Shown: positions 51,001-59,132 of the stretch, one piece after another
How positions within the stretch are numbered: the stretch's first letter is position 1
How the letters are laid out: every line of letters begins with the position of its first letter
NCBI GenBank assembly: GCA_964532595.1
Contig: CAZHIQ010000019.1
Span: 1 to 64,000, forward strand
From: Chryseosolibacter sp964532595
GTDB lineage: Bacteria > Bacteroidota > Bacteroidia > Cytophagales > Cyclobacteriaceae
Reading direction: 5' to 3'
DNA length: 64,000 bases
Translations under genes and position numbers: made by a program
Notes under the pieces: model-generated
What the model was told of the DNA's origin: nothing
Seen by the model: the letters and a program-made list of their open reading frames with translations, nothing else
Database searches by the model: none

Positions 51001-52603
51001 GCAGCCTTACCGTTTCGAATGGCGGGATTCGGAAGGACAGCTTGTGAGCGATCACCCACTGGCCACGTCATTGCGCGCCGGCCTTTACACTATCATCGCT
51101 CATGACGCCAGGGATTGCAAGACAATTGCCACAACCGGGATTAGCGCCACGGATGGACCCGAGATATCGTTCATCGACATTGTCCCCGTTTCCTGTTCCG
51201 GAACGTACGACGGCGGTGCTACTCTTTCGATCACCGGCGGCCGCCAACCGTATGTATATCAATGGGAGAACGGTCAGCAAACGTTAACCGTCAACAACCT
51301 CGGCGCGGGTCCCAACGTTGTTGAAGTCACCGATGCCGACGGGTGCACTGCAACGGCGGCGACAACCATCCCATCCCCTCCTCCCCTTGAAGTTGTGTTA
51401 AGCGAAGCTCTTGCGCCCTCATGCGCCGAAAGCTGCGACGGAAGTCTACGCGTCAGCGCATCGGGCGGCAACGGACACTATGCGTACGAATGGGACGACT
51501 TCACTGGCGAAGAGTGGCCGGGGTTATGCGCAGGAAGCTATGCCGTTGTGGTAACCGATCAAAGGGGATGCAGTACGACTGCAACGTTTAGGCTGGATGC
51601 TCCTCTCCCTGTCGCCGTCAGGGTAACCCGGCTGGAGCCTCCGAAATGCGCCGAAGGATGTGATGGAGTAATTAGCCTTTCCGCAGAGGGAGGCAGCGGT
51701 GATTACACGTTTCTATGGAACTCCGGCGCCGTGACCGCAACAGCCGATGCGCTGTGCGCAGGTACCTACACCGTACAAGTGAGGGATCGAAACAATTGTT
51801 TCGCGGAAGAAATATTCACCCTTGAAGACCCTCCGGCGCCCATCGTCAATCTCGGCCCGCCCGTCGTGATTTGTAACGGACAAACCCACACCGTCGACGC
51901 CGGGCCGCAATGGCAGCAATTGCAATGGCAAGGTCCCGATAGCTTCACGAGTGACGAACGCCGCATTACCCTGTCCCTTCCCGGGGAATACCGGCTAACG
52001 GCCACCGACCTCTTTGGTTGTATAGCCCGGGATACGTTCACCCTCATCGAGTCGTCGGAGCTGCTCAGCGCAAACTTCCTGATGACCGCCGAAGCAAACC
52101 GCGGCGACACTGTGGTGATCATTGATATCACCTGGCCGGTACCGGAACACATCGCATGGAACTTCCCTGACGCTTTTACAGTCATTGACAGCGGTGACGA
52201 CATGGTGTTGGGAAACTTTGCCGAAGCCGGAACCTACACCGTCGGCATGACTGCCCTCCTTGCAGGGTGTCATGATACAATGACGAAGCAAATTCAGGTG
52301 CACGACACACTCACCGTTGCAGATAACGGACGATGGGGTTATCACCCGATGCTGGAAGAGTTCATGCTGTATCCTAATCCGAACGAGGGTGTCTTCGAAG
52401 TAGTAGTGAGCTTGCGCGAACCCATGGCGATTCGATTGTCGGCCTGGAGTACGCTGCCGATGACGAAACTGACCGAAGTAATACGCTCCGGAAAGAAACA
52501 CTACACAATACCCGTCGACCTACGCCCGGCAAGTCGAGGTACGTACTTCCTGCGTCTCGACTACGGGAAGCAACAACGAACGTTGCGCTTCGTCATTGAG
52601 TGA
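48002..52603 (+). CDS. Giant SprB-repeat adhesin-like protein with type IX secretion sorting domain (secreted operon gene D, 1533 aa)
   Basis: A signal peptide (YILLFLIALTPYARTWAQ) is followed by an N-terminal beta domain of about 190 residues. About 13 SprB-type repeats then occupy roughly residues 218-1277. Each repeat has a Cys near the start, DG, GG..PY..W, AG.Y.V.V.D..GC and a final Pro. Six repeats also carry an SDYNG-type insertion. A PKD-like segment follows, then a type A sorting domain (LYPNPNEGVFEVVV to GTYFLRLDYGKQQRTLRFVIE, about 1451-1533). SprB repeats occur in Flavobacterium gliding adhesin and other surface proteins. It is the only one of the four with a clear T9SS signal, so it is the likely surface anchor of the set. 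Confidence 0.92.
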   Translation: MIRYILLFLIALTPYARTWAQGWTAEVRIDLEHMWFAQEIIEFASITYDGTTVTGSSTTRLLRMTLEGTGPAPSQWKVFASGHAYQPYQSEEISVRVEGEVTANCTTVSWYHQGENENHFLYVYITVYPRLTITPVGTSCENLVLKSPECSPSYTWEVSDHINGPYFILAHATESQLTATPENIREAGLTNPYGRKYFRVTGMQGTTSEVHTEDLYYPPPSASFQVTPPRCHNGEDGELRVEIHSSHASIDDFVLTLYSDNTQQVIDQVSVNNQHIYTFSGLAAGAYRVQLQNNTQISLYGSCFTDIDAPAMVNPEPVVVAAVVPSDYNGFGVSCAGANDGTLLAFGAGGTGDYVDFEWSESSIRASFIESLSAGTYGVRVSDSHGCWSALKNQTLTAPAPLNLSPSISSDYNGYAVSCHDNTDGTAHVDISGGVAPYTTQWSTGVTQNIVEGLPPGEYSVTVTDLNNCSAEKQIVLRAPDRITLTIDEVAGIRCAGQHDGILEVRQIANTIGSYQIHWSTGETTELISNQGAGNYTVTVTDEQGCTASASHTLVDPPQLTVAVASMSDYNGSAISCFGAADAELKATLIDDTGAFLTALQYAWTKNGEFLQAGVDAHTATGVSSGYYEVEATDVRGCLAQATYVLNDPEPMISTIMTLSDFNGIPIRCHGGADGHLRIHTTGGTGDYSILWSDGNTLPDRQGLRAGHYEATVTDQNGCTTHASKVLEEPALLQVRIDVRSDYNGAAISCSGRSDAWLTAVASGGIAGYDFSWSTGASAADLVDVPEGDYTIVVTDRNGCTTQSGVFVEAPSPLAVHMSDFSDYNGYGVSCYGESDGFLIAGAEGGTGPYRFVWEDGPSSAAWQQLRSGTYTVSVADINGCYGQQSVTLVSPPPLELAIDEMVAPSCHGTSDGYIQATASGGVQPLQFSVNNTSWQESGLFSALTAQHYSVNVRDVNGCRASAAVDLPAPEAIEVRVANIQPALCGDARGSALAVADGGVQPYRFEWRDSEGQLVSDHPLATSLRAGLYTIIAHDARDCKTIATTGISATDGPEISFIDIVPVSCSGTYDGGATLSITGGRQPYVYQWENGQQTLTVNNLGAGPNVVEVTDADGCTATAATTIPSPPPLEVVLSEALAPSCAESCDGSLRVSASGGNGHYAYEWDDFTGEEWPGLCAGSYAVVVTDQRGCSTTATFRLDAPLPVAVRVTRLEPPKCAEGCDGVISLSAEGGSGDYTFLWNSGAVTATADALCAGTYTVQVRDRNNCFAEEIFTLEDPPAPIVNLGPPVVICNGQTHTVDAGPQWQQLQWQGPDSFTSDERRITLSLPGEYRLTATDLFGCIARDTFTLIESSELLSANFLMTAEANRGDTVVIIDITWPVPEHIAWNFPDAFTVIDSGDDMVLGNFAEAGTYTVGMTALLAGCHDTMTKQIQVHDTLTVADNGRWGYHPMLEEFMLYPNPNEGVFEVVVSLREPMAIRLSAWSTLPMTKLTEVIRSGKKHYTIPVDLRPASRGTYFLRLDYGKQQRTLRFVIE
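48655..51833 (+). repeat. Tandem SprB protein-repeat array
   Basis: Roughly 13 units of 75-90 codons within gene D. Units 2, 3, 5, 6, 7 and 8 contain SD(Y/F)NG before the first Cys; units 4 and 9-13 lack it. Divergence between units is high, so recent duplication is not evident. Confidence 0.8.
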
Positions 52604-52605
52604 TC

Positions 52606-52998
52606 TCAGTCCTTTTTCTGCTGTGTGCTGATCGACCAATAGTTTCCGCCGAAGTCCTTCACTGTAGCCCTGCGGTCGGGATCTCCTTCCTGTACCCGCG
52701 GCTCATGAATAACCTCGCATCCGGCATCGACCGCCTTCTGAAATACGGCGTCGACATCTTCGACATACAGATGAAGGAGCGGATGGTTGGCGGGCCAGTT
52801 CTTTGTCGCGTCGGCAAACATGATCACTGAGTCATCGACCTGCATTTCCGCGTGCACGATTTTTCCGTCCGGCCCCTCGTACTTGCGCAAGGGACGCGCG
52901 TCGAACACCGTGGTAAGAAAGGCTGCCATACGCGTGGCGCCATCAACGATGATGTAGGGCGATAACGAGTTATACCCGGTGGGTTTGTAATCTTTCAT
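52606..52998 (-). CDS. VOC superfamily (glyoxalase/PhnB-like) protein
   Basis: A 130-residue protein with paired beta-alpha-beta-beta-beta modules: SLSPYIIVDGATRMAAFLTTVF and LLHLYVEDVDAVFQKAVDAGCEVI, ending DFGGNYWSISTQ. The family includes metal-dependent glyoxalases, dioxygenases and resistance proteins. Here PhnB-like features dominate and a full metal-ligand set is not obvious, so catalytic role is open. MKDYKP (52998) is the likely start; an upstream Met at 53007 is possible. It follows the amidohydrolase gene by about 26 bp and is convergent with gene D with a 2-bp gap. Confidence 0.85.
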   Translation of the reverse strand: MKDYKPTGYNSLSPYIIVDGATRMAAFLTTVFDARPLRKYEGPDGKIVHAEMQVDDSVIMFADATKNWPANHPLLHLYVEDVDAVFQKAVDAGCEVIHEPRVQEGDPDRRATVKDFGGNYWSISTQQKKD

Positions 52999-53024
52999 GA
53001 GGGTCACTATTAAGATTATTAATA

Positions 53025-54329
53025 CTAGCGTTCATCTTCGGCAGGGATCCAGCTGCCATTCAGCATAATCCTCCTTACGTTGCGAACATTTGCAATGTCG
53101 GCAAGAGGGTCGCCTTCTACAACAATAAGATCCGCTAGTTTTCCTTCTTCGATAGAACCCAGCCGGTCTTCCACGCGGAAGAACCGCGCGTTCACGAGAG
53201 TAGCGGCGCGGATGATATCCATGGGCGGTATTCCCGCTTCCTGAAACAGCTCCATTTCCCGGAAGTAGGCGTACCCTTCCCCACCGTAAGGTGCCCACGA
53301 GTGCGAGCCGATTACCTGAATCACTCCTTCGCGATAAGCCCGCCCCACGAACTTCACCATATTGGCGAAGCCGCGAACCTCCACCGAGTCGCCCCGGTCG
53401 GGCTGCCGCTCGAAAGTGGCCAGGGTAGGACAAACGTACGTGCCTTTTGCTTTGAGAAACGTCAAGAGCGAATCTGCGGCCGCGCTATTGTCAAGATTGA
53501 GATTGCTCCACAGCGTATAACGACCTCTTCGACGCGCAGCGTTGTCGGCAATGATCGACTGACGGAACGCCTCCGCCTCGAGCGGATCAACAAGGCAAGT
53601 ACCAAACGAAGTGATATGCTCCACTCCGTCGAGCCCGGCTTCAATGGCGTCACGGGCGTTGGTAATCTCCAGATGGGCCGTGACAGGAATACCGTATTCG
53701 TCGGCGCGTTCACAGATCGCACGGATCAGACTGACCGGTAGCCGGAAGTACACCTTGATGGCCGAGGCTCCCTGGTGATAGAACTTGTCGACGGCGAGTT
53801 TCGCTTCTTCCGGGTCCTGAACGATGTAGGAGTTGGCCGGATACGCGGGGGGTGCCATGTCGAAGTGGGGTCCCGTGAGAAAAAGTCGCGGAAGGGCCTT
53901 CCCCGAGTCGCGCGCTCCCTGGAACTCTTCAATCCACGCCCCCGGGTCTCGCAGGGAGGTTATTCCCCTCGCCAGAAATTCCGCTGGCAGTGTGGTACTC
54001 TTATCGTTGTGGAAATGCGCATCCATCAGACCCGGCAGTACGGTCAGCCCTTTCAAGTCAATCCGCTCCGCACCGTCGGGGATCTTCGCCCCTTCCGACG
54101 GTCCGGCGTAAACAATGCGGTTGCCGTCGATAACCACCGTTGCATTCTCCACAGGCGCATCGTTCCGCCCGTCGATGAGACGCGCCCCCACCAGCGCTTT
54201 CACCCCGTTACCGGGCACGATTTCCGGGGCGTTGACTTCGGATAATTCCTTCCGCCCAGATTCATCGGAACGGGGCTGGCCACAGCCAACCAGAATAACC
54301 ACTGAAATAAAAAGGGCGATACGCGGCAT
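53025..54329 (-). CDS. Amidohydrolase-family lipoprotein
   Basis: A metal-dependent hydrolase of the imidazolonepropionase-like group. The composite beta-domain begins GARLIDGRNDAPVENATVVIDGNRIVYAG. The metal motif is LPGLMDAHFHNDKS, followed by VTAHLEI and a late strand with VIGSHSWAPYGG. It ends with LGSIEEGKLADLIVVEGDPL. A lipoprotein signal (MPRIALFISVVILVGC) supports the start at 54329 rather than 54350. Such secreted members act on amide or dipeptide bonds, but the substrate is not readable. It is divergent from the CE15-like gene. Confidence 0.9.
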   Translation of the reverse strand: MPRIALFISVVILVGCGQPRSDESGRKELSEVNAPEIVPGNGVKALVGARLIDGRNDAPVENATVVIDGNRIVYAGPSEGAKIPDGAERIDLKGLTVLPGLMDAHFHNDKSTTLPAEFLARGITSLRDPGAWIEEFQGARDSGKALPRLFLTGPHFDMAPPAYPANSYIVQDPEEAKLAVDKFYHQGASAIKVYFRLPVSLIRAICERADEYGIPVTAHLEITNARDAIEAGLDGVEHITSFGTCLVDPLEAEAFRQSIIADNAARRRGRYTLWSNLNLDNSAAADSLLTFLKAKGTYVCPTLATFERQPDRGDSVEVRGFANMVKFVGRAYREGVIQVIGSHSWAPYGGEGYAYFREMELFQEAGIPPMDIIRAATLVNARFFRVEDRLGSIEEGKLADLIVVEGDPLADIANVRNVRRIMLNGSWIPAEDER

Positions 54330-54375
54330 AATCAGCGCTGTTGTTATCAAAATATTATATTAAATAGGTGACCTT

Positions 54376-55671
54376 ATGTTCACCTCTATGCCAAAGCTAA
54401 AAAGAATAGCGATATTGACATTTGTCTCAATCGCTTTCTCCACGACGTCGTTCGCACAAGAAGGCGATTACAATTACGACGAGGCCAAAGTGCCCCAGTA
54501 CACTCTTCCCGAATTGCTGATCACAAAAAGTGGTAAGACCGTATCAACTTCATCGGAGTGGAAAAAGACGCGAAGGAGCGAAATTCTTGAGCTGTTCCGA
54601 ACGCACGTGTATGGCAAGTCTCCGGAGAAGCCCAAACAAATTCGGTTTAAAGTCATGTCGGAAGAGCATGGTGCTCTTAACGGCTTAGCTATTCGCAAAG
54701 AGGTGCGCGTCTTCTTTGGCGAGGGCGAGGAACCCCACATGGACATTCTTATGTTCCTTCCCGCCAACAAGAAGAAGGTCCCTGTCTTTCTGGGGCTCAA
54801 TTTTTACGGGAACCACACCATCCACCCTGACCCGGCGATAACGCTGTCCGACAAGTGGATGCGCAATAACAAGGAATTGGGTATTACCGAAAACAAAGCG
54901 TTGGAGTCAAACCGCGGTACCGCTGCTACACGCTGGCCGGTTGAAATGATCCTCTCCAGCGGATATGGGTTGGCAACGATTTACTACGGCGACATAGACC
55001 CTGATTACGATGACGGCTTTCAGAATGGCATTCACCCGCTGTTCTACCGTGACGGACAAACGTCACCCGCTCCCGACGAGTGGGGATCTATCGCCGCATG
55101 GGCCTGGGGATTGAGCCGCGCGCTGGATTATCTCGAAAAAGACAAACAGGTTGACGCCCGACGCGTGGCGGTGTTGGGGCACTCAAGACTTGGAAAGGCC
55201 GCTCTCTGGGCCGGTGCTGAAGACGAGCGCTTCGCTTTGGTGATCTCCAACAACTCCGGCTGTGGGGGTGCCGCCCTCTCAAGGCGTGTGTTCGGAGAAA
55301 CCCTCACCTATATCAATACTTCGTTCCCGCATTGGTTTTGCGACAATTTTCTTCAGTACAACGACCGCGAAGCCGACCTCCCGGTCGATCAGCACATGCT
55401 GATCGCCTTGATGGCTCCGCGACCGGTATACGTGGCCAGCGCGGCAGAGGACCTTTGGGCTGATCCTAAAGGAGAATTCCTGTCGGCCAAGCACGCGTCG
55501 GTTGTGTATGAGTTATTTGGGAAGAAAGGGCTGCCTGCTCGCGAAATGCCCGGACTACACACTCCGGCCATGGGATCCCTGGGATACCACATTCGCGCAG
55601 GGGAACACGACGTGACGTCGTACGACTGGGAACAATTCATTCGCTTTGCCAACATGCACTTGAAGCGATAG
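54376..55671 (+). CDS. Secreted CE15-like (glucuronoyl esterase family) alpha/beta hydrolase
   Basis: A signal peptide (LKRIAILTFVSIAFSTTSFAQ) leads an alpha/beta-hydrolase. The nucleophile motif GHSRLGKAALWAG (about residue 268) is the bacterial form of the CE15 G-C-S-R-x-G-K motif. An acid region VISNNSGCGGAALSRR and a late catalytic His (LHTPAMGSLGYHIRAGEHDV) follow. CE15 enzymes cleave ester bonds between lignin and glucuronoxylan or on methylated uronates. Nearby GH88 and uronate-type catabolic genes support a uronic-acid substrate. An inverted repeat AGGTGA-N8-TCACCT overlaps the start codon. Members differ in specificity, so the exact ester is uncertain. Confidence 0.85.
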   Translation: MFTSMPKLKRIAILTFVSIAFSTTSFAQEGDYNYDEAKVPQYTLPELLITKSGKTVSTSSEWKKTRRSEILELFRTHVYGKSPEKPKQIRFKVMSEEHGALNGLAIRKEVRVFFGEGEEPHMDILMFLPANKKKVPVFLGLNFYGNHTIHPDPAITLSDKWMRNNKELGITENKALESNRGTAATRWPVEMILSSGYGLATIYYGDIDPDYDDGFQNGIHPLFYRDGQTSPAPDEWGSIAAWAWGLSRALDYLEKDKQVDARRVAVLGHSRLGKAALWAGAEDERFALVISNNSGCGGAALSRRVFGETLTYINTSFPHWFCDNFLQYNDREADLPVDQHMLIALMAPRPVYVASAAEDLWADPKGEFLSAKHASVVYELFGKKGLPAREMPGLHTPAMGSLGYHIRAGEHDVTSYDWEQFIRFANMHLKR

Positions 55672-55692
55672 AGCCGGTCCAGGCGGGCATAG

Positions 55693-55700
55693 TAATTTTG
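55693..55700 (+). promoter_or_regulatory. -7 element of the acyltransferase gene
   Basis: TAATTTTG matches TAnnTTTG and ends only 5 bp before the ATG, which would give a leaderless or nearly leaderless mRNA. Confidence 0.45.
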
Positions 55701-55705
55701 ACGGT

Positions 55706-56803
55706 ATGGCTGAACCGCTGAACCGTCAATTTGTGCTTGCCAACTTCTCCCTACCGATCTTCCCGACCGATTCCGTCAAAAAGGATGCACACGTAGAGAC
55801 CCTTAGGGGCTTGGCGATCATCCTCGTCGTGCTCGGACATATGATCGGTCAGAGCCACACAGGCGGAATGCGCGTCAGCGACGACTCGTTCCTCCGGTAT
55901 CTTTACTACTCCCTCGAATATGTTCGTCTTCCCCTCTTCACAGTGATATCGGGATGGGTATACGCCAACAAGCCCGCCGCGCTGGGCGATCGTGGAAAAT
56001 TCCTCTCCGGAAAACTCAGGCGACTCCTCGTGCCGATGTTCGTTATCAGCACAATGCTATTTCTATTCCGGATGATCGTCCCCGGTACAAATACAACCCC
56101 TGCCCTGGTCGATCTGCCTCGGAATCTGATATTTCCCTATGACGTCTATTGGTATCTGTTCTCACTGTTTCTCATCTTCGTTGTCATTACCTTTATCGAC
56201 GCGCGTCTCTTCTTCCAGCGTCCAGGAGGTTGGCTGATTGTTGTCGCTGCTTCGCTGCTTTTCCTGTTCATTTCGGAAAACTTCCTGGATCCCATCCCTA
56301 ACTTTTTCAGCTTTAAAGGCGCGGCTTATCTCTTCCCCTATTTCCTCCTGGGCATTGGCATCTACCGATTCCCACAGCATCTCCTCCGCAAACGCACGGT
56401 GCTCATTGCGTTCTTCCTCTTCCTCGCCGGGATCGCCGTTCAACAGGGAATTTGGTTCAGCAACACTCCGCACCAGGAAAAACACAGTCTGCTCGGCATG
56501 ACCGTAGGATTCACGGCATCGCTCCTCCTTTTTAAGATTCCGATGAAGAATGCACTTCTTGTATTCATCGGAAGTTTCGCCTACACGATATTTCTTTTCC
56601 ATGTATTTTTCACCGGAGGGAGTCGGATTGTGTTGTTGCGACTCGGTATCGACCATCAGGCGATAATCCTCATTGCCGGCGTAGTCATGGCCATTGCTTT
56701 TCCGATCATACTCGATCTGCTTATCCGAAGGATACCTGTCTTGCGTTTCTATCTGCTTGGACTGCGAAAGACACCGAAGCCCGGTATAGAAAGAGCTTCC
56801 TAA
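55706..56803 (+). CDS. Acyltransferase family 3 integral membrane protein
   Basis: A 365-aa protein with about ten membrane helices. It opens HVETLRGLAIILVVLGHMIGQ, where Arg and His of the first helices are the family's catalytic signature. Members O-acetylate surface polysaccharides, peptidoglycan or lipids on the membrane. It stands between a CE15-like esterase and the GH88 operon, with its own -7 element, so modification of a uronate-containing polymer is possible but unproven. Confidence 0.9.
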   Translation: MAEPLNRQFVLANFSLPIFPTDSVKKDAHVETLRGLAIILVVLGHMIGQSHTGGMRVSDDSFLRYLYYSLEYVRLPLFTVISGWVYANKPAALGDRGKFLSGKLRRLLVPMFVISTMLFLFRMIVPGTNTTPALVDLPRNLIFPYDVYWYLFSLFLIFVVITFIDARLFFQRPGGWLIVVAASLLFLFISENFLDPIPNFFSFKGAAYLFPYFLLGIGIYRFPQHLLRKRTVLIAFFLFLAGIAVQQGIWFSNTPHQEKHSLLGMTVGFTASLLLFKIPMKNALLVFIGSFAYTIFLFHVFFTGGSRIVLLRLGIDHQAIILIAGVVMAIAFPIILDLLIRRIPVLRFYLLGLRKTPKPGIERAS

Positions 56804-56818
56804 TCTGGAAAAATCTTA

Positions 56819-56826
56819 TAGTTTTG
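56819..56826 (+). promoter_or_regulatory. -7 element of the GH88 operon
   Basis: TAGTTTTG matches TAnnTTTG. The predicted transcription start is close to the ATG at 56833, while the likelier start codon is 56884. Confidence 0.45.
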
Positions 56827-56883
56827 GTCGTCATGTATTCGCCGGGCATATCGCCTCGCGGAAAATGTCAAACCCAATACCTG

Positions 56884-58263
56884 ATGATCAAAATCAACAA
56901 CGCGCTGAAGCCAGCCGATCTCGACAACAAGCTTCGCAGATTCTGGGAACTATCCGGTCAAAAGATCCGGCTCATTCAAAAGCATTACGATGAAACTAAA
57001 GGCTCCCCCGTGTTTACCGTAGAGGGTGGCTATACAACGCGTGGATGGACGGAATGGACCCAGGGTTTCCAGTTTGGCTCGGCGATCCTGCAATACGACG
57101 CTACCGGTGAGGATGACATGCTCACCTACGGACGGGGAAAGACGATCGAGCTGATGGCTCCTCATATCAGTCATACCGGCGTACACGATCACGGTTTCAA
57201 CAACGTGAGCACCTACGGCAACCTTCTCAGGTTAATGGTTGAAGGGAAGACCCCGATGAACGAGTGGGAGAAGCACTTCTACGAACTCGCCCTGAAAATC
57301 ACCGGCGCCGTACAGGCCTCTCGTTGGACACCGATCCGCGATGGAGGGTTCATCCATTCGTTTAACGGACCGCATTCACTCTTTGTGGATACCATCAGAA
57401 CATGCCGCGCCCTCATTGTCAGTCATGCATTGGGACATGTACTTCAAGCGGAGAATGATGTTCGCATCAGTCTCCTCGAAAGAGCGGTACAACACATGCG
57501 GGCGACCGCGCAATACGCCATCTATTACGGCGAAGGACGGGATGCCTACGACATCCCGGGAAGGACAGCGCACGAAAGCGTATTCAATACCACTGATGGA
57601 AATTACCGCTGTCCGAACGCGCAGCAGGGATTCTCGGGATTTACCACCTGGACACGCGGACTGGCATGGGCGATATGCGGATACGCGGAAGAACTGGAAT
57701 GGCTTGACACGCAAAGCGAAGAATCGTTCGCTCCCCTCGGTGGAAAAGCTTCGGTTGAAGCTTTCATGGTCAAGGCAGCGCGCGCTACGTGCGACTTCTA
57801 TATCGCCCATACACCAACGGATGGAATACCGTACTGGGACACCGGCGCTCCTCTCCTTCACAAACTTGGCGATTATCTCGACCGGCCGGCCGATCCTTAT
57901 AATGACTATGAACCCGTCGACAGCTCAGCCGCGGCGATCGCAGCTCAAGGGTTGATGCGCCTGGGCAAATACCTCGAGAAACGCGATGCCGAAGCAGCAA
58001 GTCGCTACTGGCAGACCGGACTAACGGTAATGGATACCCTCCTCGACGAGCCGTACCTCAGCACCGAACCCGACCATCAGGGACTGATTCTACACTCGAT
58101 ATATCACAGACCTAACGGGTGGGATCACATTCCCAAAGGAAGTAAAATCCCTTGCGGGGAATCGAGCATGTGGGGTGATTATCACGCACGTGAAGCTGCC
58201 ATTTACTTGCAGCGGATCGTCCGCAACGAACGGTACTACACTTTCTTTAATTGCGTATCATGA
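56884..58263 (+). CDS. Glycoside hydrolase family 88 unsaturated uronyl hydrolase
   Basis: An (alpha/alpha)6-barrel enzyme that hydrolyses the 4,5-unsaturated uronic acid left by polysaccharide lyases. Family blocks are DHGFNNVSTYGNLLRL near the N-terminus, RWTPIRDGGFIHSFNGPHSLFVDTIRTC, GFSGFTTWTRGLAWAICGYAEEL and PYWDTGAPLL. There is no signal peptide, so it acts in the cytoplasm or its export signal was not recognised. The start 56884 (MIKINNAL) is chosen; ATG 56833 is in frame. It overlaps the next gene by 4 bp and heads a four-gene operon. Confidence 0.9.
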   Translation: MIKINNALKPADLDNKLRRFWELSGQKIRLIQKHYDETKGSPVFTVEGGYTTRGWTEWTQGFQFGSAILQYDATGEDDMLTYGRGKTIELMAPHISHTGVHDHGFNNVSTYGNLLRLMVEGKTPMNEWEKHFYELALKITGAVQASRWTPIRDGGFIHSFNGPHSLFVDTIRTCRALIVSHALGHVLQAENDVRISLLERAVQHMRATAQYAIYYGEGRDAYDIPGRTAHESVFNTTDGNYRCPNAQQGFSGFTTWTRGLAWAICGYAEELEWLDTQSEESFAPLGGKASVEAFMVKAARATCDFYIAHTPTDGIPYWDTGAPLLHKLGDYLDRPADPYNDYEPVDSSAAAIAAQGLMRLGKYLEKRDAEAASRYWQTGLTVMDTLLDEPYLSTEPDHQGLILHSIYHRPNGWDHIPKGSKIPCGESSMWGDYHAREAAIYLQRIVRNERYYTFFNCVS

Positions 58264-59093
58264 GTGCATCGCCCCTGACAGACCTTTCGCGTCTGTGTAT
58301 CCATACCATCACCACCAAACCCTGGAATCTCGAAGAGGCTGCGAAACACTATTCCGCCGCCGGAGTGAAAGGCATTACCGTGTGGCGAGACGCACTTGAA
58401 CGGCGCGATATCAAAGCCGCGGGGAACATGCTCCGCGACCACGGACTCGCTATCACCTCTTTATGCCGGGGTGGCTTCTTTCCCTCGACAAAAAAGGAGA
58501 AACGCCAGATAGCGATCGACGACAACCGACGCGCTATTGAAGAAGCTCACGCCCTGGGTACCGATATGCTCGTGCTTGTATGCGGCGCCGACCCGGAGCA
58601 ATCGCTCGAAGACTCTCGTGCACAAATTCGGGAAGGGATCGAAACGGTCCTGGCAGAAGCGGAACAAGCCGGAGTGCGACTGGCAATTGAACCTCTTCAT
58701 CCTATGTATGCCGACACGCGTTCGGCCATCAACACATTAGGACAAGCTAACGACATGGCAGCGCAGATCAATTCCCCCTGGGTAGGCGTTGCCGTCGATG
58801 TCTATCACCTTTGGTGGGACCCTGCACTGGAACAGGAGATAAAGCGCTGTGGTGCGCAAGGTCACTTGTTTGCCTTCCACGTATGTGACTGGAATGTTCC
58901 AACGCGCGACTTCCTCAATGATCGCGGACTAATGGGGCGAGGCTGTATCCCCGTGCGGAAAATTCGCGGATGGGTTGAAGAGGCCGGCTTTATCGGATTC
59001 AACGAGGTAGAAATTTTCTCCACTCACTTCTGGGGTGGTGATCAGGCGGAGTACCTTGAACAAATTATCGAAGCCTACCGTGAACACACCTAG
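58260..59093 (+). CDS. Sugar phosphate isomerase/epimerase family TIM barrel
   Basis: A xylose-isomerase-like barrel of 277 aa. Likely metal-binding positions fall in LAIEPLHPMYADTRS (Glu), VAVDVYHLWWD (Asp, His), HVCDWN (His) and GFNEVEIFS (Glu). The ATG at 58260 overlaps the GH88 stop (ATGA). Together with the downstream oxidoreductases it probably interconverts or dehydrates the uronate-derived sugar. Substrate cannot be told from sequence. Confidence 0.88.
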   Translation: MSASPLTDLSRLCIHTITTKPWNLEEAAKHYSAAGVKGITVWRDALERRDIKAAGNMLRDHGLAITSLCRGGFFPSTKKEKRQIAIDDNRRAIEEAHALGTDMLVLVCGADPEQSLEDSRAQIREGIETVLAEAEQAGVRLAIEPLHPMYADTRSAINTLGQANDMAAQINSPWVGVAVDVYHLWWDPALEQEIKRCGAQGHLFAFHVCDWNVPTRDFLNDRGLMGRGCIPVRKIRGWVEEAGFIGFNEVEIFSTHFWGGDQAEYLEQIIEAYREHT

Positions 59094-59132
59094 GCTCTGT
59101 CATACCAAACGAAAAGAAAAAACCGAAAAAAC

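Noticed and set aside
48655..51833. Repeat array as CRISPR or satellite DNA
   Set aside because: The periodicity is a protein-domain repeat of about 75-90 codons with high nucleotide divergence, in one continuous reading frame.
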